6,654 nt of DNA from JBMNOU01 sp050943215 (GTDB taxonomy: Bacteria; Bacillota; Clostridia; Christensenellales; SZUA-584). How positions within the stretch are numbered: the first letter of the stretch is position 1; the number at the start of each line of letters is the position of its first letter. Where the stretch lies: assembly GCA_050943215.1 (NCBI GenBank), contig JBMNOU010000084.1, positions 1 to 6,654 of the forward strand, given 5' to 3'. A program made the position numbers and the translations under genes. Below, piece by piece: positions 1 to 5,727 of the stretch. Under the pieces are notes generated by a model that was not told where the DNA came from, did no database searches, and saw only the letters and a program-made list of their open reading frames with translations.

Positions 1-49
1 CAAGTATCAAGACTATAATAAGTGTCTTTTCACGTTTTGTTATATTCAT
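1..49 (-). CDS. pilO: PilO-like pilus alignment protein, N-terminal fragment (runs off left edge)
   Basis: Only the first 16 codons are present, reading MNITKREKTLIIVLIL: a short basic cytoplasmic tail followed by the start of a hydrophobic segment. This is the usual opening of PilO, a bitopic membrane protein that pairs with PilN and helps align the assembly machinery. The start ATG overlaps the pilN stop codon in an ATGA junction, and an ideal AAAGGAGG ribosome binding site lies 7 bases upstream inside the end of pilN. The identification rests mainly on gene order (pilM-pilN-pilO is conserved) plus this short N-terminus, so another small bitopic membrane protein cannot be excluded from the visible sequence. 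Confidence 0.7.
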   Translation of the reverse strand, partial: MNITKREKTLIIVLIL

Positions 50-666
50 ATGCTTCCCTCCTTTACTTCTGTTCGATTAACTTGTGTGCTAGTGTCCGTT
101 TTCTCTTTATCCTGAATCAAAGATGCAGTGCTAAGCGAAGAGGGGAGAGCTGCATACAGTGAAAACGATGTTTCATTTCCGTCCATTGATGTCGTACTAT
201 TTGATATAAAAATATTATCGAATATATTAGTTTCCTTAAGTTTTATACAAAAGATCGCAAGTACCGCATCATCTTTGGCTATACCCGAAATGTTCATAGT
301 TCTGTCAGATAATGAAAGCATTAAAATATTAGCATTCGATGGAAGTGACTGTTGAACCGCATTAAGATAAGTAGCAATATCTGTTTTAGAGCCGTTAAGC
401 AACTTGAGTTCCTCTAGCTGTTTTTTAAGAGTGCTATTATATTGTGTTTTTTGCGTTAGTTCCTGTTCGGTCATAGAGGCTGTGACAAGATTGCCATCGA
501 GGTTTTTCACCTCGAGCCTGGCCACAGTTAAAGCTTGGGATGGCAGTGCTATTCCTGCGTATAAACAACCTAAGATAATGATCATACCGATTATGATTCC
601 GGCTAATTTTTTCCGCGGATATTTGTTTTTCTTTCGTTTATATAATAGATTGATATCGTTCTTCAT
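46..666 (-). CDS. pilN: PilN, type IV pilus inner-membrane alignment protein
   Basis: A 206-residue bitopic membrane protein. The cytoplasmic N-terminus carries DINLLY (residues 4-9), matching the conserved PilN motif (INLLP-type) that docks into PilM. A basic stretch follows (10-20), then one membrane helix at about 21-42. Residues about 45-95 are heptad-like and charged, consistent with the coiled coil that PilN uses to pair with PilO. Residues about 100-175 form an alternating alpha/beta region expected for the ferredoxin-like domain. The last ~30 residues are hydrophilic and Ser/Thr/Lys/Glu-rich, an apparent tail. The ATG overlaps the pilM stop by 4 bases (ATGA), with GGGAGG 7 bases upstream, so translation is probably coupled to PilM, its direct partner. 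Family assignment is by motif, topology and neighbours; sequence conservation in this family is low. Confidence 0.88.
   Translation of the reverse strand: MKNDINLLYKRKKNKYPRKKLAGIIIGMIIILGCLYAGIALPSQALTVARLEVKNLDGNLVTASMTEQELTQKTQYNSTLKKQLEELKLLNGSKTDIATYLNAVQQSLPSNANILMLSLSDRTMNISGIAKDDAVLAIFCIKLKETNIFDNIFISNSTTSMDGNETSFSLYAALPSSLSTASLIQDKEKTDTSTQVNRTEVKEGSI
57..64 (-). promoter_or_regulatory. Ribosome binding site of the pilO-like gene
   Basis: AAAGGAGG on the minus strand, 7 bases before the ATG at 49. It is a near-perfect Shine-Dalgarno sequence inside the last codons of pilN. It is the main support for calling a real gene at the left edge from only 16 codons, and it suggests translation is re-initiated strongly here as well as by stop/start overlap. 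Confidence 0.75.
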
Positions 667-1712
667 TTCTGATCCTCCCTGAACGTCGCAGAGTATGCAT
701 TCAGTAAAAAAGAGAAGCCTTTAGCGTCAACCTTATTGTTTGCATTTGTTGCCAGTACAAGATCGGCTGCAAAACGTACGGGGATACCGATATGCTTCTC
801 AATGTATTCCTTAAGGCCGGGCAACAAAGATCCGCCGCCTGCAATGTATATGGTATTAATGACGCTTTTGGTACGGTTTTTATAGTAATCAAACACGCGC
901 GAGATTTCATATAATAACGAATCGACCTCATATGTAACTGCAGATTTTATTTCTTCGTTAGGATGCGCGCTGTTTAAAAAATCTGTTTCCCTTTTTATCA
1001 TCTCCGATACCAGAATATCTTTGCCTGAATATTGTGAGATCACTTCGGTAATGCTTTGACTGGAACGTTTTATTATATTGCTGACATAATAGTATCCGTT
1101 ATAATATAGATTTACTCTTGTATACTTAGTGCCAAGATCCAATATGCAGATTCCTCCGCTGATAGGGAAGGAGTCATCCTTACTATGGTTATATCGGAGC
1201 AATTTTTCCTTTGAGTTTTCACAAGTGTCGATTATTTTAACACGGAAACCTGCAGCGCGCAAAGCTTTTTTGTATTTGTCAATTGTACGTCTGTGGGCGG
1301 TTGTCACTATTAATTTGTACATATCGATACCGTCTTCGTTAATGATGCCGGCTATTTTGTAATCAACGTAATACTTTTCGGGGTCAACAGGGAGATAGCC
1401 TGATATTTCGTGCAAAATGTTCTGATATAATTGTTTTTCTTCAAGCATAGGCAGTGTAAACTGGCGTATGATAATATCACTACCGCTCAGCACAAGATAG
1501 CATTTTCCTTTTCGCATTTTGGCTTTTTTCCTTGCGGTTTTCAGTGAGTGGACCAATGCATCCTCAGAGAAGATATTAAGATCATCAACACAACCTTCGG
1601 GCATTTTATGAACTACAAACTTATTAATCTTACCATCAGGAGCAATCTGAATAATTTTTAAATTCGAGTGGCCAATGTCCACTGATATTGTGGATACTTG
1701 ATTGATGGGCAT
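663..1712 (-). CDS. pilM: PilM, actin-like ATPase of the type IV pilus alignment complex
   Basis: A 349-residue soluble protein, the usual PilM length, of the FtsA/actin-like ATPase superfamily. The phosphate-1 loop is VDIGHSNLK (11-19, Asp12/Gly14). The phosphate-2 loop is LDLGTKYTRV (191-200, Asp192/Gly194). The adenosine motif is IAGGGSLLPGL (290-300). No signal peptide or membrane helix is seen, which fits a cytoplasmic ring protein that binds the PilN N-terminal tail and connects the membrane complex to the ATPase-PilC motor. The start at 1712 has an AAGGAG ribosome binding site 6 bases upstream, overlapping the stop codon of the preceding gene, with a 10-base gap. The 3' end overlaps pilN by 4 bases. 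The conserved nucleotide-binding signatures and the PilN neighbour make this a secure call; ATP hydrolysis itself is inferred from the family. Confidence 0.94.
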   Translation of the reverse strand: MPINQVSTISVDIGHSNLKIIQIAPDGKINKFVVHKMPEGCVDDLNIFSEDALVHSLKTARKKAKMRKGKCYLVLSGSDIIIRQFTLPMLEEKQLYQNILHEISGYLPVDPEKYYVDYKIAGIINEDGIDMYKLIVTTAHRRTIDKYKKALRAAGFRVKIIDTCENSKEKLLRYNHSKDDSFPISGGICILDLGTKYTRVNLYYNGYYYVSNIIKRSSQSITEVISQYSGKDILVSEMIKRETDFLNSAHPNEEIKSAVTYEVDSLLYEISRVFDYYKNRTKSVINTIYIAGGGSLLPGLKEYIEKHIGIPVRFAADLVLATNANNKVDAKGFSFLLNAYSATFREDQK

Positions 1713-1722
1713 ATAAATCTCC

Positions 1723-3216
1723 TTAATTTATTCGGCCGACCGCCGTAACAGCCTGATCTAAAATAACATCCTCGTCAAGTTTTGCTCCGCTAGGGAGCGT
1801 AAAGAAAAAACTGTTTTTTGGATCATAAACAATGTTGTTGATGGTTTCTTCTGAGTAATAATAATCAACGAAGAGGTCTTTGGTGGCGTCTACTTTAAAA
1901 TAAATATCGTTTTTTGCGACAACTGTACCGTTTACCGTGGCGTCTCCCATGAATTCAACGCTGCTTCCTGAGAAAAAAACCGCTGTCATGTTGCCGCTGC
2001 CGAGTGTCAGCTTCGCGGATGAATAGATAATACCATCTGTTACATCGGTGTTTTCAATAATGATTTCAGCAGGAGAAAACATGTTGCCGCTGGTTATGCC
2101 GTTGTGCACTGTTATTCCGTTTCCCGAATAGATCGAAGCGCTCAGTGTGCCGTTATTGTAATCAACAAATCCGTCACAGAATATATTCCCGCCGGCATCC
2201 GTATTGGTTAAATAAACATTGCCTCTGCAGTAAATATTGCCGCTGATGCTGCTGTAATTGCTAATGGTTATATTTCCGTCGCAGTATATATCGCAATTTA
2301 CTGTGCAATTGGAAATATTGGCATTACCTCTTATGTAAATAGTCCCTTCTGGTACCGTGCATGAGCTAATTTTAATATCGACGCCTTCGGCTGTTACGAT
2401 GCTTACGGGAGGCTCCGGAAGGTTACTCCAGTTAATTGTTTCTTTTTGAGAATAATAAATTCCGTCTACCAAAACAGGGTCTGAGTAAGATGGGTATGTT
2501 AACATATCGTTTATTGTTGATCCAACAGAAGGATCAATGATTAGCTCCCCGCCTGTAATAGAGTATGGCAGCCCGTCTTTTTCTGTATACGATAAGTTGC
2601 CCACAATAATATTTCCGCCTACTACCGTGACACTATTTTTTGATTCCAGGTTTAATGTGCCGCCGGATTTAACGGCTGCGTTATCAGTAATCCAAACGTA
2701 TTGCTGAACAGTTCTAACATCCACCTTTTTTATGTTCAGTACCCCGTTGACAGCGTACTTAGTTCCATCCGATGCGGTGGCGGTGCATGAAACAAGAAAC
2801 TCGCAAATATTTTGTGTTGTATCAAAGCCCCCTGTGGCAAAGGTTGTTACTGTTGTGACACCGTCAATTGCAGGTTCGGCAAAGTGCAGCTGTGCGCTGC
2901 TGCTGATATTCGCAAAAAAGTTATTATACAGCGACCAGTATTCAGCGCTTTGCGCATGCATCATCGCGCTATAATAATTGGCCGTTTCGTATTTAAGCTG
3001 CTCTATCGCACTGTTTACGCCAGCGTTGGCCGCATAATACGCAGTGTTCGTTGCCGCATCCGCTCTGTTAGCCTTTAATGTACCTATAGATAACGTGGCA
3101 ACGCCCAGACCGAGAATAATAAGTACAGTCATTGTAACGAGTGCCATGATAATAGCTGACCCGCGGTGGTTAAAAAATAAAATTGTTTTTTTCGCCGTTG
3201 TTGGCATCCTCATCAT
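1723..3216 (-). CDS. Large PilX/GspK-like minor pilin with predicted beta-helix domain
   Basis: About 497 residues. A basic segment ending NHRG (residues 16-19) precedes a hydrophobic helix (about 20-46, starting SAIIMALVTM), the arrangement of a prepilin-type leader cut after Gly19. Residue +5 of the mature protein is Met rather than Glu, as in GspK/PilX-type tip pilins where Glu5 is often absent. Residues 47-110 continue the pilin helix. From about 185, and most clearly 291-447, the protein is built of 17-18-residue repeats (consensus G-N-I-Y-C/S-x-G-N-h-x-I-x-N) rich in Asn, Gly and Ser, indicating a right-handed beta-helix like those of bactofilin/polymer-forming or surface adhesin proteins. 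It starts 9 bases after the PilW-like stop and ends 10 bases before pilM. A GTG at 3222 is in frame, but ATG 3216 lies at better spacing from the AGAAGG site; ATG 3213 is also possible. Position implies a tip or minor pilin role; a binding target is unknown. Confidence 0.8.
   Translation of the reverse strand: MMRMPTTAKKTILFFNHRGSAIIMALVTMTVLIILGLGVATLSIGTLKANRADAATNTAYYAANAGVNSAIEQLKYETANYYSAMMHAQSAEYWSLYNNFFANISSSAQLHFAEPAIDGVTTVTTFATGGFDTTQNICEFLVSCTATASDGTKYAVNGVLNIKKVDVRTVQQYVWITDNAAVKSGGTLNLESKNSVTVVGGNIIVGNLSYTEKDGLPYSITGGELIIDPSVGSTINDMLTYPSYSDPVLVDGIYYSQKETINWSNLPEPPVSIVTAEGVDIKISSCTVPEGTIYIRGNANISNCTVNCDIYCDGNITISNYSSISGNIYCRGNVYLTNTDAGGNIFCDGFVDYNNGTLSASIYSGNGITVHNGITSGNMFSPAEIIIENTDVTDGIIYSSAKLTLGSGNMTAVFFSGSSVEFMGDATVNGTVVAKNDIYFKVDATKDLFVDYYYSEETINNIVYDPKNSFFFTLPSGAKLDEDVILDQAVTAVGRIN
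1876..2346 (-). repeat. Nine degenerate 17-18-residue coding repeats (beta-helix rungs)
   Basis: Within the large pilin-like gene, residues 291-447 (counting from ATG 3216) fall into nine consecutive units starting at about 291, 308, 326, 343, 360, 377, 394, 412 and 430. Each begins with a short hydrophobic strand (TIYI, DIYC, NIYC, NIFC, SIYS, NMFS, GIIYS, VFFS, TVVA) and most continue to a second strand ending near an Asn. A partial rung (VDIKISSCTV) precedes the first. Some DNA similarity remains: plus-strand CCGTCxCAGxATATAT occurs at 2171-2186 and 2276-2291, suggesting growth by internal duplication. Confidence 0.7.
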
Positions 3217-3221
3217 TATCA

Positions 3222-3227
3222 CCTTCT
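3222..3227 (-). promoter_or_regulatory. Ribosome binding site deciding the start of the beta-helix pilin
   Basis: AGAAGG on the minus strand overlaps the TAG stop of the preceding prepilin gene (3228-3226). Its distance is 5 bases to ATG 3216 and 8 bases to ATG 3213, while GTG 3222 lies within it and so cannot use it. The start is therefore placed at 3216, with 3213 as the alternative; the protein differs by one residue. Confidence 0.55.
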
Positions 3228-3630
3228 ATCTTTTAAGCGATACAGACGTTTTCAGTCGTGTTCCAGAGGTATCAATAATCTCAATCTCCAATATGCCCTC
3301 GTTGATAAAGATATTAAGCGCGGCTATTCCTTTGGCCAAAATAGCTCCGTTGCGTGAAACGCTGCTATCTGCAAACGTGTAAGTATAAGTATCAACTGTG
3401 AGCACACCGTTTTTATATGTTATTAATTCAGGGCTTGAGAGCCTTGCTTTATTCGTAATGTCAGATAAAACCTGCCTTAAATTCATTTGTTTGTCTGCCG
3501 ACGTTGTTTCTGCTGTATACAGGGATAAACCCTGGCCAAAAAATGAATACATCATCAGCGATATTGCCGCTATCAGTGTAAGCGTGAGTATGACCTCTAT
3601 TAACGTAAATCCCGCTTTTTTTCTAATCAT
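3226..3630 (-). CDS. Minor prepilin, PilW/GspJ-like
   Basis: A 134-residue prepilin with a classical class III leader: MIRKKAG then FTLIE, cut after Gly7 by PilD to give a 127-residue mature protein with Glu at +5. Residues 8-35 form the hydrophobic pilin helix. The rest is an amphipathic helix (about 36-62) and a set of short alternating beta strands (about 68-134), consistent with the small globular head of GspJ/PilW/ComGF-type pilins, though shorter than most Gram-negative PilW proteins. There are no cysteines. The ATG lies inside the end of the PilV-like gene (8-base overlap) and has no clear ribosome binding site, so translation is probably coupled to that gene. The leader makes it a prepilin with high confidence; the PilW/GspJ subtype rests mainly on order and size. 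Confidence 0.85.
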   Translation of the reverse strand: MIRKKAGFTLIEVILTLTLIAAISLMMYSFFGQGLSLYTAETTSADKQMNLRQVLSDITNKARLSSPELITYKNGVLTVDTYTYTFADSSVSRNGAILAKGIAALNIFINEGILEIEIIDTSGTRLKTSVSLKR

Positions 3631-4384
3631 AGATTTTATACCAGTTCTTGATATTGATATAACTCTCAGATACCGATATAGGCTGGCTGCTGGCTATGGA
3701 ATCGAAAACATACGCGGTTACATGAACCAGCGAAGTATCTCCAGTGATAATATCCGCATATGTTTCACTACTGCCCAAAATGCTGATATCGTCCGCATGG
3801 TTTTCAAGACAATAATGCAATGCCTTGCAGTTTCTACCAAGGGTCACGGTCATAGTGATGCCGGAAGGTTTCTGCATTGCGTTAATCATCAAAGCACAGT
3901 TTATAACCTCGACTGGTCCTGTAATGAACGTCCCTCCGCCAGAAAACGTATAAACACCCTCGGATACACTAAGAGCAATCTCGGAAGGTACAGTGTCAAA
4001 CAGATGCCATTTTCCGTCCGGAAAAACCGCAAGCATTGTCCCGTCTTCGTACAATACCGCATGCGCATTACTGCAGGGACCCGAGAAGAGAACGTTTGCT
4101 GTACCATAAGGCTTTATCTTTGCAGATAAAAAATAATGGTCAATTTCAGAAAGTTCCGGAAGCTGGCTTAAAGCCAGCGGGTAAATAGTCTTATCCAGAT
4201 TTTCAATGTAATCCTGTGCAATATAATTGGCGTTTAGAACATTTTTGGCGGCCTGGTCTGTTTTGATCGACTGAAGAAAAACAGACAGAAGGGGCAGTGC
4301 GATTGCCGCAATGATGCTGACCGCAAGCAATATTTCAATCAATGTGAATGCACTTTTTCCCCGTAGCTGTCTTAGTATCATCAT
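3623..4384 (-). CDS. Minor prepilin, PilV/GspI-like position
   Basis: A 253-residue prepilin. The leader is basic and ends GKSA, followed by FTLIE at 13-17, so cleavage is expected between Ala12 and Phe13 with Glu17 at mature +5. Ala instead of Gly at -1 is unusual but tolerated in some minor pilins. The hydrophobic helix spans about 13-38, followed by an amphipathic helix to about 65. The large C-terminal head (about 85-253) is mostly beta-strand-like, with four cysteines (104, 163, 186, 192); its sequence is not one I recognise. The start ATG overlaps the pilD stop (ATGA). Only a weak GGGA precedes it, and a second ATG follows directly at 4381 with somewhat better spacing. It precedes the PilW-like and PilX-like genes, so it probably belongs to the minor-pilin priming complex. 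Confidence 0.83.
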   Translation of the reverse strand: MMILRQLRGKSAFTLIEILLAVSIIAAIALPLLSVFLQSIKTDQAAKNVLNANYIAQDYIENLDKTIYPLALSQLPELSEIDHYFLSAKIKPYGTANVLFSGPCSNAHAVLYEDGTMLAVFPDGKWHLFDTVPSEIALSVSEGVYTFSGGGTFITGPVEVINCALMINAMQKPSGITMTVTLGRNCKALHYCLENHADDISILGSSETYADIITGDTSLVHVTAYVFDSIASSQPISVSESYINIKNWYKIYD

Positions 4385-5160
4385 AAAAGTCCCACATACC
4401 AGTTTATCAGCTCGGTTCCGAAAAAAACGCTGACAATAACCCCAGCGGATAAAAAGGGACCAAAAGGTATTTCATCCCCGCGGTTTTTCTTTCCGGTCGA
4501 AAGCAGCAATATACCCACAAGTGCTCCTGAAATGATGCCGATAATATATGCCACTATAGTCAGCTTCCAACCGATAATTAGGCCTGCAAAAGCCATCAGT
4601 TTGATATCCCCACCGCCTAAAGCTTCTTTTTTCAGGATATATGTACAAAACATTGCGATTAGCAGCAGCGGGAGGGCACCGGCGAAAAAGCCGATGATAT
4701 ATTCAGTCCAGTTTTCAAAGATCCCTGTGGTAATGGCAGCGGCTAGCTTGATTGCGCTAACAACAAACCCAGCGATGATCAGTCCGTTGGGTATTATCAT
4801 GCTTGACAGGTCAATAAAAGATATCACGATCAGCAGCGATGTGAGCGCAGCATATATCAGAAGATCATAGCCTAAAGCGAATTTAATATAAAGAAGCACA
4901 AACAGCACACCAGTCAGCAGCTCTACAAACGGATAAATAAGCGAAATTTTATGCTGGCAATGCCTGCATTTTCCGCGTAGAAAGATATAACTGAAAACAG
5001 GAACGAGATCTGCTGTGGTCAATCTTGTCCCGCAGCGGGGGCAAGAAGAAGGATGTATAACAATCGATTTTTTGTCCGGTATTCTTATTATGCAGACGTT
5101 GAGAAAACTGCCTATTATAATTCCAAAAATAAATATGAGTATACCAATTATTATTTCCAT
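4381..5160 (-). CDS. pilD: PilD, prepilin leader peptidase / N-methyltransferase
   Basis: A 259-residue polytopic membrane enzyme that removes the leader of prepilins and N-methylates the new N-terminal residue. The N-terminal GSFLNVCIIRIP (17-28) is the family signature. A cytoplasmic loop carries the zinc-type CPRC (40-43) and CRHC (65-68) pairs linked with the methyltransferase part. The aspartyl protease residues are Asp117 (SFIDLSSMIIPN) and Asp185 in GGGDIKLM (the GxGD-type motif). About seven to eight hydrophobic helices are visible. A start 15 codons further upstream (5205) is in frame, but the ATG at 5160 has AAAGGA 6 bases ahead, gives the standard family N-terminus, and leaves a promoter-like sequence in the leader. 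It is flanked by its own substrates: the pilin upstream and three minor prepilins downstream. All catalytic residues are present. Confidence 0.96.
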   Translation of the reverse strand: MEIIIGILIFIFGIIIGSFLNVCIIRIPDKKSIVIHPSSCPRCGTRLTTADLVPVFSYIFLRGKCRHCQHKISLIYPFVELLTGVLFVLLYIKFALGYDLLIYAALTSLLIVISFIDLSSMIIPNGLIIAGFVVSAIKLAAAITTGIFENWTEYIIGFFAGALPLLLIAMFCTYILKKEALGGGDIKLMAFAGLIIGWKLTIVAYIIGIISGALVGILLLSTGKKNRGDEIPFGPFLSAGVIVSVFFGTELINWYVGLL

Positions 5161-5166
5161 ACGTGA

Positions 5167-5172
5167 TCCTTT
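5167..5172 (-). promoter_or_regulatory. Ribosome binding site deciding the pilD start
   Basis: AAAGGA on the minus strand, 6 bases before ATG 5160. The alternative in-frame ATG at 5205 has no purine-rich site before it and would add a 15-residue charged extension not typical of PilD, so 5160 is preferred. Confidence 0.75.
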
Positions 5173-5176
5173 ATAC

Positions 5177-5216
5177 TTTATAATAATATAACACATTTTC
5201 GACATATTAAAACATT
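5177..5216 (-). promoter_or_regulatory. Putative promoter for pilD and downstream genes
   Basis: On the minus strand a TATATT (-10-like, 5190-5185, five of six to consensus) is preceded by TG one base upstream (extended -10). A poor -35 candidate, TGTTTT, lies at 5214-5209 (18-base spacing). It sits directly after the pilin terminator hairpin and about 18-25 bases before the pilD ribosome binding site. The same arrangement, TGTTT...AAAATG..TGTTATAT, occurs before the pilin gene, which raises confidence that it is functional. A/T-rich DNA produces such matches by chance, so this remains a prediction. Confidence 0.4.
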
Positions 5217-5228
5217 GTTATATAAAAT

Positions 5229-5258
5229 AAAAGAGCGAAAGGAAAGTTACTTTCGCCC
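5229..5258 (-). terminator. Intrinsic terminator after the pilin gene
   Basis: On the minus strand GGGCGAAAG pairs with CTTTCGCTC (9 base pairs including one G-U) around an 8-base loop (TAACTTTC), followed at once by TTTTATTTTATA. The hairpin starts about 31 bases after the pilin stop codon. A shorter alternative stem (GAAAG/CTTTC with a 3-base loop) is possible. It lies between two genes of one operon, so it probably terminates much of the pilin transcript and lets only some RNA polymerase reach pilD, or acts as a 3' stabilising end on an abundant pilin mRNA. Confidence 0.75.
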
Positions 5259-5289
5259 AAAATGAAATATATTGGTTTTTGAATTACCT

Positions 5290-5658
5290 TTAAGCGGATG
5301 GCGCTGGCGTTACTGAATTTGCGGCTACCGCAACGCCATTTGTTATTGTTATCAAATCCCATGCATCTGCAGCTTCATCATCAGTCAGCCCTGACGGCCA
5401 CATGTTGATGCTTTGAATGGCAGTTTTTGCAGATGCTAAATCGGTGCCAAGCGGTTCATGCGGATTCAAACTATTATAAGCGTTATATGCAGTTGCAATA
5501 CTTCTGGCGTTTGCAATCAAAACCGCGTTGTCCGCCTGGTCTGTAATACCTATAAAAGTAGGTATGGCTATTGCTGCAAGGATAGCGAGTATTGCTATTA
5601 CAACAATCAACTCGATCAGTGTAAAACCTTTCCTGTTCTTTCTTATCAATCTATACAT
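5290..5658 (-). CDS. pilA: Type IV pilin (likely major pilin)
   Basis: A 122-residue prepilin. The 11-residue leader is basic and ends RKG, followed by FTLIE, so PilD would cut after Gly11 to leave a 111-residue mature pilin with Glu at +5 (residue 16). The hydrophobic N-terminal half-helix (12-36, ending AIPTFIGI with the usual Pro near mature 22) is highly canonical, and the amphipathic second half runs to about residue 62. The head is very small (about 50 residues), has no cysteine and therefore no disulfide-closed D region, and ends in a Pro/Ala/Ser tail. The start has AAAGGAG 9 bases upstream. Clean canonical leader, small size, and its own promoter-like and terminator sequences suggest this is the abundant major subunit; expression level is inferred. 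A T2SS/Com pseudopilin is less likely given pilM/N nearby. Confidence 0.9.
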   Translation of the reverse strand: MYRLIRKNRKGFTLIELIVVIAILAILAAIAIPTFIGITDQADNAVLIANARSIATAYNAYNSLNPHEPLGTDLASAKTAIQSINMWPSGLTDDEAADAWDLITITNGVAVAANSVTPAPSA

Positions 5659-5688
5659 TTATAGATTCTCCTTTCGTTTACGCATAAA

Positions 5689-5727
5689 TTTATATAATAT
5701 ATAACACCATTTTTTACTTTGAAACAA
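5689..5727 (-). promoter_or_regulatory. Putative pilin promoter
   Basis: In the 86-base gap between pilC and the pilin gene, the minus strand has TTGTTT (5727-5722), an 18-base spacer, and TATATA (5703-5698) preceded by TG one base upstream (extended -10). A second -10 choice, TATATT, lies at 5701-5696. Initiation near 5691 would give a leader of about 33 bases containing the ribosome binding site. A/T tracts directly upstream could serve as an UP element. The resemblance to the sequence before pilD supports it; promoter prediction in A/T-rich DNA is otherwise weak. Confidence 0.42.

Noticed and set aside
701..931. Second minus-strand frame inside pilM
   Set aside because: It is out of frame with pilM, whose adenosine motif (AGGG) is encoded across the same DNA; it has no ribosome binding site or recognisable product.
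1876..2346. CRISPR or non-coding tandem repeat array
   Set aside because: The repeats are degenerate, in frame, keep a protein pattern and have no constant repeat/variable spacer structure; they encode beta-helix rungs.
3398..4129. A 243-codon open frame on the plus strand, opposite the two minor prepilin genes
   Set aside because: It lies antisense to two genes with clear prepilin leaders, has no recognisable domain, crosses gene boundaries and has a composition unlike a real protein; it is a shadow frame.
5161..5205. Longer pilD start at 5205
   Set aside because: It would add 15 atypical residues, has no ribosome binding site, and overlaps the promoter-like element; ATG 5160 with AAAGGA fits the family N-terminus.
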